Source of the DNA: Bosea sp. 29B
GTDB lineage: Bacteria; Pseudomonadota; Alphaproteobacteria; Rhizobiales; Beijerinckiaceae
Reading direction: 5' to 3'
Assembly: GCF_902506165.1 (NCBI RefSeq)
Contig: NZ_LR733817.1
Location: 4,679,625 to 4,743,624, forward strand
DNA: 64,000 bases
Position 1 is the stretch's first letter; each line of letters opens with the position of its first letter. The position numbers and the translations under genes were made by a program. The notes under the pieces are model-generated. The model made no database searches, had not been told where the DNA came from, and was given only the letters and a program-made list of their open reading frames with translations. This document shows, in pieces, positions 17,771 through 26,356 of the stretch.

Positions 17771-19551
17771 GGCACGACAATCCGCATCAGCGCATCGAGC
17801 AGCCGGCGCCCGGCAGCGAGATGCGTGAAGTTGTGGTCGGCGTCGGCGAGCATGGTCAGCGAGGCGTTCGGATAGGCGGCAAGGCCCTTGCCGGCCTCGC
17901 CGAAATAGGTCTCGAGCTCGGCCATGCCGACATCGCCATCGGCATAGAGCAGCGACAATTCGACATTGCGCGCCGTGAGCGTGGCGAAATGACGATGGCA
18001 CTGGTGGTGGAGCCGGCCATGCTTGGTCAGCCGGCCGAGAACCGGCGCGAGCTTGACCGAGAGCCGCTTACGGTACCGGTAGATCAGATAGCGCCCGGCC
18101 GGCCCGACCCGGAGCTTGCCGGTGAGCAGGCGGCGCAAGCCGTCCTTGCGGGCCAGTGTCGCGCCGAGATCGCCGGCACTGCGATGGGCATAGCGGATCG
18201 CATCCTCGACGCTCTCGTCCGGATCCCAGACGAAGCGCTCATTGTTGATGATGACGAGGCGGCGGATGCGCTCGTCGACGACGGCGGCGTGGAAGGCAGC
18301 ATAGGCACCGCTGCAGCGCCCGATCAGGATCGGCGCGTCGAAGCCGTGCGCCTGCATGGCGTCGATGGCGAGGCGGACATCGTCGATCTGCGCCTGCGAA
18401 TAGAGGATCTCCTCCGGCCCGTCGGCGGCGATCCCGCTGTCGCCGACGCTACTGGCGTCGAAGCGCAGGGAGGCGATGCCGCGCTGGGCAAAGGCGCGCG
18501 CCTGGCTGACGCTGACCCGGGCCCAACCGATATGGTAGTCGCGGCCGGCATTGACGAAGACGATGGTTTCGCGCGCCGTCGGCCCGACCGGCTCGCAGAG
18601 CACGCCGAAGAGCCGGCCATCCGGGCCGAAGCGGATCGGACGCTCGACGAAGCCGTCGCCGAGCAGGCCTTCCGCCGGGCCGGGCAATTGCAGCGTCCCG
18701 ATGTCGGCGGGAGCAGAGCCGGCCGCCGCCGCTCGCTTGGCGATCCAGTCGACGATCCCGGCGACGGTCGCCATGGGCGGGCGCGCCGCGGTCGGGTCGG
18801 TGGTCAGGATCTCGTAGCCGTCATAGTCGCGCTGCGTCACGGCGGCGCTGAGGCCGGACAGCGCCTCTGCCAGGGTCGCATCGCCGCCATGGCCGGGGCG
18901 GGACAGGAGCAGCACCTGCTCGGACGGCGCCTGGCTGAGTGCTCCCGTGCCGAGCGTCGCGATCGCGGGCAGGCGGCCGGGGGCGATGCGCAGGCCCGCA
19001 ACGGCACAGCGCGTATCGTCATCGGGGTCGGTGCCGATGCCGATCCGGTCCGAGACGATGCGCGTCCAGGCCGAGAGCTCGCGCAGATAGCGCTTGCCGT
19101 TGGCGACCGGAGCCATCAGCACGCTGGCTGCGACCGGCGCGAGCTCCTCGGCGAGCCTGAGCGCCAGCGTGCCGCCGAGGCCCTGGCCGAGCAGGATGAG
19201 GCGCTCGCAGCCGCTGGCGCGGCGCAGCAGGTCGGCGGCGGCGCGGATGGTCTCGAACCAGTCCTCCAACCCTTGCACATCGGCGGCTTCATGGGCGTCG
19301 CCCTGGCCGGGATAGTCGAAGCGCAGGCAGGCGATGCCCTTGTCCGAGATCGCCTGCGCCAGGCTGCGCCATGTCGCGCGCAGGCAGAGCTCCTCATAGC
19401 CGATGGCGCCGAGCATCAGCACCGCGATCGGGGCGCGGCCTGCATGGAGCATGCCCATGCTGCCGCCAAAGGTCACCGGCGTGCCGAAAGGCGAGGGGGC
19501 CGTGCTCGTCTCGCCGGCCGGATCGATACGATAGGCTGCAGCTGCCGTCAT
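17767..19551 (-). CDS. Tandem alpha/beta-hydrolase, exopolysaccharide-associated, with non-Ser nucleophile elbows
   Basis: The 594-residue protein contains two alpha/beta-hydrolase domains (about 25-280 and 300-594). The first elbow reads LLGQGLGGTLAL, putting Gly124 where Ser is expected, so this half is probably inactive. The second reads ILIGRCSGAYAAF, giving a Cys413 nucleophile in a GxCxG elbow as in dienelactone hydrolases and, as I recall, in exosortase-A-associated hydrolases (GLCDGA). The start ATG overlaps the flippase stop. It may act as an acyl esterase or transferase on polymer decorations. No signal peptide is seen. Confidence 0.75.
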   Translation of the reverse strand: MTAAAAYRIDPAGETSTAPSPFGTPVTFGGSMGMLHAGRAPIAVLMLGAIGYEELCLRATWRSLAQAISDKGIACLRFDYPGQGDAHEAADVQGLEDWFETIRAAADLLRRASGCERLILLGQGLGGTLALRLAEELAPVAASVLMAPVANGKRYLRELSAWTRIVSDRIGIGTDPDDDTRCAVAGLRIAPGRLPAIATLGTGALSQAPSEQVLLLSRPGHGGDATLAEALSGLSAAVTQRDYDGYEILTTDPTAARPPMATVAGIVDWIAKRAAAAGSAPADIGTLQLPGPAEGLLGDGFVERPIRFGPDGRLFGVLCEPVGPTARETIVFVNAGRDYHIGWARVSVSQARAFAQRGIASLRFDASSVGDSGIAADGPEEILYSQAQIDDVRLAIDAMQAHGFDAPILIGRCSGAYAAFHAAVVDERIRRLVIINNERFVWDPDESVEDAIRYAHRSAGDLGATLARKDGLRRLLTGKLRVGPAGRYLIYRYRKRLSVKLAPVLGRLTKHGRLHHQCHRHFATLTARNVELSLLYADGDVGMAELETYFGEAGKGLAAYPNASLTMLADADHNFTHLAAGRRLLDALMRIVVP

Positions 19552-20930
19552 CGGCCGGCTCCTTCGCTGGCGCGGCCGGTCGGCAGCGGGTCTGGCTTGT
19601 CCTGCGGCGCGCCGCCGAACAGGAAGGGCCGGAAGAAAGCGGTCGCCATGTTGTCGATCCGCCATTTCTGCTTGATCCAGTACCAGGCGGCGAGGCTGGA
19701 GGCGGTGCTGAAGGCCAGCCCGGCGATGGCGATGCCCATCAGCCCGCCGACCCGCGCCAGCGCGTAGAGCAGGCCGAGATAGAGGACGAACATGATCGCC
19801 CGCGCGATCAGGAAGAAGCGCTCGCCGCCGCCGATCATCAGCAGCCAGGAGCCGGGACCGAAGAAGGCGAGCGAGACCGAGAGCACGCAGAGCGCGGTCA
19901 GCACGTCCTCATGCTTGACGAATTCCGGATTGAACAAATGCAGGATAAAGGGCGCGACGACGGCGAGCGCCAGCGCACCCAGCAGCGAGATGCAGAAGCT
20001 CGCGAAGGACAGTCGCCCGATCAGCAATTGGGCGCCGGCCGTGTCGGACTTCTGGAAACGGGCGGCGATCATCGGGATGCCGACCGTGTCGATCGCCGCC
20101 AGTGGCAGCAGGAGCAGCATCGAGATCCGCAGCGCGACGAAATAGAAGCCCGCCTCGTTCAGGCCGAGCAGCGCGCCGATCAGGATGGTTTCCAGATAGG
20201 CCGAGGCCGAGTTCAGCACGTTGTTGGCGATGAAATAGCCGCTCTCCCGGCGCCACTCGCCATGGGTCTCCGGCGGCACCTGGTCGCGCGCCCTGAGCCA
20301 GCTCACTCCCTCGTCCTGCAGGAAGCAGACGCTCTGGTAGAGCGTGGTCGCGGCGAGCAGGCCGGTGATGATCGCCATCGCGCCCGCGCCGCCGCTCAGG
20401 AAGCCGGCGAGCCCAGCCCCCGCGATCAACAGGATCGAGCTGCTGCGCCAGACGATCTCGCGCGGCACCAGCGACATGTTGATCCGGCCATGGATGCGGA
20501 AATAGTTCTGGAGGTATTCGCTGAGCGCGAAGATCGCGGCGAAGACGAAGGCGAGCCAGAGATAGTGATAGGTCGGCGGCAGCCGGTCGGCGAACAGCCA
20601 GAGCGGCAGCGCCGCCGCCAGCAGCACGAAGCAGCCCAAGGCGAGCCAGCGTGCGTTGACGCCGAGCAGGGCCTGGTTGAGCGGATGGCCGCTCGCTTCG
20701 GCCCGGCGATAATGCTTCACCACCAGGATCTGCTGGCCGAGCACGGCGATCAGCCCGAGTGCGCTGCCGATGGAGAACAGGAAGACGTAGAGCCCATATT
20801 CCGAGGTCGGCAGGAAATGGCTTGCGGCCAGCAGGACGAGGAAGCTGAGCAGCGTGCTGCTGAAGCGCGACGAGAAAGCCGGCAGGAAGCGGCCGGCTCC
20901 GTTCCAGGCGAGATCGAGCAATTCCCTCAC
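19548..20930 (-). CDS. Polysaccharide flippase (Wzx-like, MATE/MVF superfamily)
   Basis: This 460-residue integral membrane protein has about 12-14 hydrophobic segments from residue 20 onward, with the polysaccharide-biosynthesis-protein pattern (LLSFLVLLAASHFLPTSEYG near the N-terminus). It should flip undecaprenyl-linked repeat units across the inner membrane. It overlaps its neighbours on both sides by four bases, tying it to the glycosyltransferase and hydrolase genes. Confidence 0.87.
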   Translation of the reverse strand: MRELLDLAWNGAGRFLPAFSSRFSSTLLSFLVLLAASHFLPTSEYGLYVFLFSIGSALGLIAVLGQQILVVKHYRRAEASGHPLNQALLGVNARWLALGCFVLLAAALPLWLFADRLPPTYHYLWLAFVFAAIFALSEYLQNYFRIHGRINMSLVPREIVWRSSSILLIAGAGLAGFLSGGAGAMAIITGLLAATTLYQSVCFLQDEGVSWLRARDQVPPETHGEWRRESGYFIANNVLNSASAYLETILIGALLGLNEAGFYFVALRISMLLLLPLAAIDTVGIPMIAARFQKSDTAGAQLLIGRLSFASFCISLLGALALAVVAPFILHLFNPEFVKHEDVLTALCVLSVSLAFFGPGSWLLMIGGGERFFLIARAIMFVLYLGLLYALARVGGLMGIAIAGLAFSTASSLAAWYWIKQKWRIDNMATAFFRPFLFGGAPQDKPDPLPTGRASEGAGR

Positions 20931-22153
20931 GGCCTCGCCTCCCGCGGCTGCAGGAGGGCGTTCCCGGCCGGCTTGCCGACGAGACCATCGAAGACGGCGC
21001 CATAGGCGGCGGCGATTCGATCCGGGCTGTAGCGGGCGGCAGCGGCGAGCGTGCCGGCCGACTGCGCCGCGACGAGCGTGCGATCCCTGGCGTAAGTCAT
21101 GATTTGCTCGGCCAGCGCGGCGTCGTCACCCGGCTCGAACAGGGCGCCGTTGACGCCCGGCTGGATCGTCTCGGGGATGCCGCCGGACCGGGCGCCGATC
21201 ACCGGTACGCCATGGGCGAAGGCCTCGATCACCACCCGCCCGAACGGCTCGCGGAACAATGAGGGGACGACGAGGACGTCGATCTCAGGCAGGAACGCGT
21301 CGGGCTTGGTCCAGCCGAGGAAGCGGGTGTTCTGCGCCGGGAAGCGCTCGGGCAGGGCCTTGGCATAGTCGCTCTGGCCTGTGCCGGCGATCAGGAACTC
21401 GACCGGTTCGCCTGCGAGCCGCTGGGCGGCGGCAGCGAGCGTGTCCAGGCCCTTGACCGGATCATGGACGCCGATGAAGCCGATGCGCAGCGGGCGCTCC
21501 GTTGGCGGCGCCGTACGGGGCAGGGCGCCGGGGACGGGCGCGATCGCGCCGGGAATGGCGTGCGTCGACGCGTTCGGGAAATAGCCGTGCTCGGTGTGGC
21601 GGCCGATGATGAAATCGGTCTCGCCGATCACCGCGTCGACGAAACGCGAATTCAGCTTCTTGCCATAGGACGTCGCCTGGCAGGAGCCGCAGGCGCGCCC
21701 GCAATTGTCGTTGCCGCGCCACATGCTGCCTTTCCAGCAGAGCAGGAAGGTGCTGCGCAGGATATGCGCGACCGGCACGCCGCAGCTCTTCGACGCCGCC
21801 CAGGTCGCGACATTGATGTTCTCGATCGAGTCGGTCAGCACGACGTCCGGTCGCAGGCGCCTGATCTCGCGGCGCATCACGAAAAAGGCGCGCGGATTGA
21901 AGTTCTCCAGCGCATGCCAGATCGCCTTCTTCCAGCCTGGCCGGGGCAGCCGGTAGTTCCAGTCGATGTTGAGCGAGCGCAGACGGTGCACCGGCACGCC
22001 GTCATAGGTCTCGTGCTTGTCCTCGCCGGAGACGTTGACGACGGTCAGGTCATGGCCGGCCGCGAGCAGCAGCTTGGCGACGATCATCGCCGAGATCGGC
22101 CCGCCGCCGTCGATGAAGGGCGGGAACGCTGCACAGGCCATCAGGATACGCAT
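20927..22153 (-). CDS. GT4-family glycosyltransferase with Cys-rich insert
   Basis: This 408-residue GT-B glycosyltransferase begins at ATG 22153 with MRILMACAAFPPFIDGGGP; an earlier in-frame ATG adds 24 atypical residues. The C-terminal lobe has IGFIGVHDPVKGLDTLAAAA and EPFGRVVIEAFAHGVPVIGA (EX7E). A distinctive middle insert has several Cys (around CWKGSMWRGNDNCGRACGSC) that could bind metal. It heads the leftward exopolysaccharide operon and is divergent from the Wzz/GumC-like gene. Confidence 0.88.
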   Translation of the reverse strand: MRILMACAAFPPFIDGGGPISAMIVAKLLLAAGHDLTVVNVSGEDKHETYDGVPVHRLRSLNIDWNYRLPRPGWKKAIWHALENFNPRAFFVMRREIRRLRPDVVLTDSIENINVATWAASKSCGVPVAHILRSTFLLCWKGSMWRGNDNCGRACGSCQATSYGKKLNSRFVDAVIGETDFIIGRHTEHGYFPNASTHAIPGAIAPVPGALPRTAPPTERPLRIGFIGVHDPVKGLDTLAAAAQRLAGEPVEFLIAGTGQSDYAKALPERFPAQNTRFLGWTKPDAFLPEIDVLVVPSLFREPFGRVVIEAFAHGVPVIGARSGGIPETIQPGVNGALFEPGDDAALAEQIMTYARDRTLVAAQSAGTLAAAARYSPDRIAAAYGAVFDGLVGKPAGNALLQPREARP

Positions 22154-22620
22154 GCTGTCTGGACTCGTCCTCGTCACGGCGCGTTTGCCGGGGCGGCCTT
22201 TCCCAAGGGCAGGAATAACCGGCACGAGCTAAGCAAAGGTTGGCGTGACCGAGGGATTTCTTCCCGTTGTAAACGAGGCATGAACGGGATCGCGCAGGTC
22301 GCAGATAGGCTGGTCGAAAAGCCGTTCCGATCACGCTGATTTTCGTAAATGTTGAACTATCATCGGCGGCCCTGGAACGAAACATGTCTTTGAAAATGCT
22401 TTGGCTGTGTAGTTAATTTTCGGCGAGCTGATTGATTGAATACTTGAATCAAATCGCCCTGAGTCTGTTGCCGAAATGTTAACTACGCCTCGGCAGGATG
22501 CGCGGTGGAATTCCAGCCGAGCCGTCGGCGCGTCCGGCCGTGGATGCGCCGTGCCGGGCCGGATCGAGGAGGCTTGTGGTGTCGGCTGCGTTCGAGGCGG
22601 GGAGACGGGAGGAGGCGCCG
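22154..22620. promoter_or_regulatory. Divergent control region of the exopolysaccharide locus
   Basis: This 467-bp gene-free stretch separates the leftward glycosyltransferase operon from the rightward Wzz/polymerase pair. Its middle (about 22330-22485) is clearly AT-richer than its surroundings. It contains a 21-bp palindrome TTGATTnAA-n3-TTnAATCAA at 22432-22452. Flanking it is a wider inverted pair, TAGTTAA (22410-22416) and TTAACTA (22479-22485). These look like regulator sites set between two promoters. No confident -35/-10 pair could be assigned. Confidence 0.6.
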
Positions 22621-24570
22621 GTGAAGGACCGCGACTCCGCCGCTTTCAGTCTGTCCGACTTGCTCCAGCTGCTGCGCCGCCGCCGCTGGTTGGTGATCGC
22701 CAGTGCCGCAATCTGCCTGCTGTTCGCGCTCGCCTATCTTGCGGTGCAGGTCGCGGTCTACCGCGCGACCGCCGAGCTGCTCGTCGATCCGCAGGCGCTC
22801 CAGGTCGTCGGCAAGGACATCGTGCGCACCGACACCTCGGCCTCGATCGACTTCGCCAACGTCGACAGCCAAGCCCTGGTGATGACCTCCACCGGCGTGC
22901 TGCGCCAGCTGATCGAGGAGCTCGACCTCGAGAACGATCCCGCCTTCGTCCGGCCGCCGGGACTGGTCTCGCGCCTGCTCGGCAAGCTGGTGCAGCCGAC
23001 GCCCGAGCAGCGCCTGGCCCAGGCGGTCGATGCGCTCAAGAAGGCGATCGTGATCCAGCGCGTCGACAACTCGCTGGTCTTCCGCATCACCGTCTCGCAT
23101 CCGCAGGCGCAAAAGGCGGCCGACATCGCCAATGGACTGGCTCAAGTCTATTTCCGCCAGGGCAATGACGGCCGCCGCGCCGTCGTCGAGCGCGCCAACA
23201 TCTCGCTGATCGGCCAGATCGCCGGCCTGCGCACGCAGCTCGACGAGGCGGAACGCGCCGTCCAGAGCTTCCGCAGCCAGCACAGCCTCGTCAGTACCGG
23301 CGAGGGCGGGCTCATCATCTCGCAGCAATTGCGCGATCTCTATGGCCAGATCAGCCAGGCGGAGGCCGAGCTTGCGCGCCAGCAGGCAAGGCGCGACCAG
23401 CTCGCCCGCTATCAGAGCCGCGATCCCTTGTCCGACACCCTGCCGGAGGCGCTCACCTCCTCGGTGGTGACCTCGCTCAGGGGGCAATACGCCCAGAGCG
23501 CGCGCGAGGCGGCGAGCCTTGCCCAGACGCTCGCGCCGCAGCATCCGCGCCTGATCGAGATCCGGGCCGAGCTCGCCGAAACGCGCAGGCTGCTGTCCGG
23601 AGAGCTCGCCCGCCTGCGTTCGACGGTGCAGGAAAGCTATCGCCAGACGGAGGCCAATCTCGCCAATCTCAGGAAGCGGGCGACGGAGCTGACCAAGTCG
23701 CAGGAGGTCAGCGGCGCCGCGCAGATCAAACTGCGCCAGCTCGAGAGCGAGGCCGAGGCGGTGCGCGTCGTCTACAGCGCCTCGCTGCAGCGCGCCAAGG
23801 AGCTGGAGCAGCAGAAGCGGATCGAGACCAATAATTCGCGCATGCTGTCGGAAGCGGTCGCGCCGGCGCAGCCGACCAAGCCGCCGGCTCCGGTCGTGCT
23901 CGCCGCAGCCCTGCTCTTCGGCGCCTGCGCCGGCCTCGGCATCGCCTATCTGCTGGAATGGCTGCCATCCTCGCGGATCATCCCCGAGCGGCTGAAGCCG
24001 ATGGCAGCGTTGACGCCGGAGGCCGCCGGCCAGGCGATAGGCGTCGGCACGGTGGTATCTCTGCCGGCCGCGACAGCCCGTCGCGAGGATGCGCTCATAC
24101 CGGTGACACGCCTGCTGCAGCGGACGCTGGGCCCGCATCTGCCGGCCTCCGTGATGATCGCCGGCTCGGTCGACGACGCGACGCAGGCGGCGCTCGCCGA
24201 ACATCTCGCCAACAGCCTGGCGGCGCATGGCGAGAGTGTTCTGCTCTGCCAGGACGGCTCGGGCCGCGACATGAACATCCGCCGGATCGAGCCGCCCGCC
24301 TCGGCCACGGCCAAGCCCGGGCGGCGGCGCAACTTCATCATCATGCGGCGCACCTCCCCGTCGGACGGCAAGGCGGGTGCGCGTCCGGATGCGATCGTGT
24401 TTGCCGCGTCCCTGACCGGCGAGACTCCGCGCAGTCTGGTCGACCAGGCGGCGGCGATCGACCCGGTCGGCGAGCACATCGTCGCGCTCGTCATTCCCGA
24501 AGATGCGGGAACCGGCGCGCGCGGCCTGGCGTCGCGCTGGCTGCGTCGCCCGGCTCAGGCGGCGGCGTGA
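22621..24570 (+). CDS. Wzz/GumC-like polysaccharide chain-length and export protein, no kinase P-loop
   Basis: The 649-residue protein starts at the GTG at 22621 behind a strong GGGAGGAGG; an ATG at 22498 would add an Arg/Pro-rich tail. It has a first membrane helix at about 25-45, a periplasmic coiled-coil region with GNVR-type tail, a Pro-rich turn (AVAPAQPTKPPAP) and a second helix at about 420-445. The roughly 200-residue cytoplasmic C-terminus resembles the BY-kinase position, but no Walker A (GxxxxGKT/S) is visible and no Tyr cluster ends the protein. It probably works as a structural copolymerase without kinase activity. Confidence 0.85.
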   Translation: MKDRDSAAFSLSDLLQLLRRRRWLVIASAAICLLFALAYLAVQVAVYRATAELLVDPQALQVVGKDIVRTDTSASIDFANVDSQALVMTSTGVLRQLIEELDLENDPAFVRPPGLVSRLLGKLVQPTPEQRLAQAVDALKKAIVIQRVDNSLVFRITVSHPQAQKAADIANGLAQVYFRQGNDGRRAVVERANISLIGQIAGLRTQLDEAERAVQSFRSQHSLVSTGEGGLIISQQLRDLYGQISQAEAELARQQARRDQLARYQSRDPLSDTLPEALTSSVVTSLRGQYAQSAREAASLAQTLAPQHPRLIEIRAELAETRRLLSGELARLRSTVQESYRQTEANLANLRKRATELTKSQEVSGAAQIKLRQLESEAEAVRVVYSASLQRAKELEQQKRIETNNSRMLSEAVAPAQPTKPPAPVVLAAALLFGACAGLGIAYLLEWLPSSRIIPERLKPMAALTPEAAGQAIGVGTVVSLPAATARREDALIPVTRLLQRTLGPHLPASVMIAGSVDDATQAALAEHLANSLAAHGESVLLCQDGSGRDMNIRRIEPPASATAKPGRRRNFIIMRRTSPSDGKAGARPDAIVFAASLTGETPRSLVDQAAAIDPVGEHIVALVIPEDAGTGARGLASRWLRRPAQAAA

Positions 24571-25823
24571 CCGGGCAGGCGGCGATGTCTGATGGCGTCG
24601 ATCCTGCCCGCCCGATGCCGATCCTGCCGCTCGCGCTGCTGATCGGCGCGCTCACCTTCAACATGGCGTTGTGCTTCATCAACACCAACGTCATGGGCAT
24701 CAATGACACCATGGTGATGGGGTGCGAGGTCGTGCTGGTCGCGACCGCGCTCTATCTCGGCCTCGGCCGCAACGCCGCGCCCTATCTGCTGCTGGCGGTG
24801 TTCTTCTCCTATGCCGTGCTGCTGATGGCGATGCGGCCGCTGATCGACCCCAAGGCGGTCCGCGACTTCCTGATTCCGGTCGCCTTCTATCTGCTCGGCA
24901 AGAGTTGCAACGATCCGCGCCTGGCCGATCGGGCTGCCCTGATCAGCGGGCTCATCGTTGTCGTCTTCGGCCTGTTCGAATTCCTCGCCCTCGACCTCTA
25001 CGTCACCTATTTCAACATCATCAAATACTATGTCGCGCGCGGCACGGTCGCGCCGAGCGACGTCAGCAGCCAGACCGGGGCGCTCTTCGCCAGCGGCCTC
25101 AGGCCCGATTCGCGGACGCTGCTGCCCTTCCTCGGGCCGCACCGGGCCTCCTCGGTCTTCCTGGAGCCGATCTCGACCGGCAATTTCGGCGCGATCCTCT
25201 ATATCTGGGCGTTGAATCGTCCGCAGATGGCCAAGCGCTGGCTGACCATGGCCGCGGGCATGACCGCGATCGTGCTCAGCGATTCCCGCTTCGGCGCCAA
25301 TGTCTGCATCGTCGCGACAGTCGCCTATCTCACAGCGCCGATCACGCCGCGCTTCGTCTGGCTGGTGGCGCCCTTCGTCATGCTGATCGGCTTCGCGATC
25401 TATGGCTTCGTCAGCGCCGAGGTGAACTGGCAGAACAATTTCGCCGGCCGCATGCTCTGGACGTCGCGCCTGATCACCTCGCTCTCTCCGGCCGCGGTTT
25501 TCGGCCTGTCTCCCGACAAGCCCTTCCTGTCGGATTCCGGCTATGCCTATTCGCTGAACCAGATCGGGCTCTTCGGCGTCATCGGCTTCTGGAGCCTGTT
25601 CATCTTCGCGCCGGAGAAGTCGCCGCGAGCCTGGCGCTTCAAGGTCTGCGTCGCGACCTATATCTGCCTGCTGATGATCGTCAGCGACTCCGTCTATTCG
25701 ATCAAGACGGCGGCCTTGCTCTGGTTCATGACCGGATCGAGCGACGCCGATGCGGGGTCTGAGCCGACACCGGCCGCCGAGCGCAGCATGGTTCCCAACT
25801 ATTCCGCTGCAGCGACCGGCTGA
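24567..25823 (+). CDS. O-antigen ligase/polymerase-like membrane protein
   Basis: This 418-residue polytopic protein has about 10-11 hydrophobic helices and a large periplasmic loop, as in Wzy/WaaL-type proteins. It shows TLLPFLGPHRASSVFLEPIS near residue 190 and a late EVNWQNNFAGR loop. The GTG start overlaps the Wzz-like stop; an ATG at 24585 is an alternative. It likely polymerises the repeat units delivered by the flippase, giving this locus a Wzx/Wzy-type layout. The C-terminal 30 residues are polar and probably cytoplasmic. Confidence 0.75.
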   Translation: MTGQAAMSDGVDPARPMPILPLALLIGALTFNMALCFINTNVMGINDTMVMGCEVVLVATALYLGLGRNAAPYLLLAVFFSYAVLLMAMRPLIDPKAVRDFLIPVAFYLLGKSCNDPRLADRAALISGLIVVVFGLFEFLALDLYVTYFNIIKYYVARGTVAPSDVSSQTGALFASGLRPDSRTLLPFLGPHRASSVFLEPISTGNFGAILYIWALNRPQMAKRWLTMAAGMTAIVLSDSRFGANVCIVATVAYLTAPITPRFVWLVAPFVMLIGFAIYGFVSAEVNWQNNFAGRMLWTSRLITSLSPAAVFGLSPDKPFLSDSGYAYSLNQIGLFGVIGFWSLFIFAPEKSPRAWRFKVCVATYICLLMIVSDSVYSIKTAALLWFMTGSSDADAGSEPTPAAERSMVPNYSAAATG

Positions 25824-25940
25824 ATTCACTGGAAACCGAGTATTCGCGGCAATCCGCTGTTTACCACATCTCCAGACGCCGGGCTGTGCGACGCTTCCGC
25901 CAGTCATTCTGCGGCCGGCGCAAGGTAACTTTAAATTTTA

Positions 25941-25958
25941 TGCGTTAGGCCTGACGCA
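25941..25958. promoter_or_regulatory. 18-bp palindrome upstream of the carrier-protein operon
   Basis: TGCGTTAGG-CCTGACGCA pairs over 18 bp with a single mismatched pair. It lies 150 bp upstream of the carrier-protein ATG, next to the AT-rich TTTAAATTTTA at 25930-25940. This suggests an operator beside a promoter for the 26111-32022 operon. The 287-bp gap between 25823 and 26111 shows nothing else I can name. Confidence 0.5.
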
Positions 25959-26110
25959 ACGAACAACACGGCGTCAAACCAACCGACCGAAGCGTCCCGA
26001 CGGCGATCGCCAGCGCCCTGCGCCAGCGTATGCCGCCGCGCGCCGGGGGGCGGAGCCAAAACGGGGCTGCACCGCAGCAGCGATGGCATCAGACAGGGCA
26101 GGACCGAACG

Positions 26111-26356
26111 ATGAAGACCAGGATCCGCGAAATCCTCAAGACCACCGGCAAGCTGCCGGTCGATGTCGCCACCCTCGCCGATGAGGCCGATCTCTACAAT
26201 GCCGGCCTCACCTCTTTCGGCACGGTCGAGCTGATGATGGCGCTCGAAGAGGCCTTCGAGGTCGAGTTTCCCGACAATATGATGAACCGGCGCAACTTCG
26301 CCTCGATCGCCGCGATCGAGACCGCGATCCGCACCATCCAGAGCGAGCACGTCTGA
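26111..26356 (+). CDS. Acyl carrier protein, cognate carrier of the aminoacyl ligase
   Basis: This 81-residue four-helix carrier protein has a phosphopantetheine attachment at Ser35 in AGLTSFGTVELM; the usual Asp-Ser-Leu is replaced by Thr-Ser-Phe. It ends with EDIxxx-like acidic and hydrophobic helices (EEAFEVEFPDNMMN). The ATG at 26111 gives the compact ACP length. It is followed with a one-base overlap by an acyl-CoA dehydrogenase and then a class II synthetase-like ligase. In Bradyrhizobium and Agrobacterium such carriers are aminoacylated by the adjacent ligase, so the same is inferred here. Confidence 0.88.
   Translation: MKTRIREILKTTGKLPVDVATLADEADLYNAGLTSFGTVELMMALEEAFEVEFPDNMMNRRNFASIAAIETAIRTIQSEHV

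Noticed and set aside
17821-19767. A 648-residue plus-strand frame opposite the tandem hydrolase
   Set aside because: It is a mirror-frame artefact; the minus-strand translation has two coherent alpha/beta-hydrolase domains and a start overlapping the flippase stop.
15594-25823. A bacterial cellulose synthase locus
   Set aside because: There is a GH5 glycanase but no GT2 synthase or PilZ protein; the flippase and polymerase-like genes indicate a Wzx/Wzy-type system.
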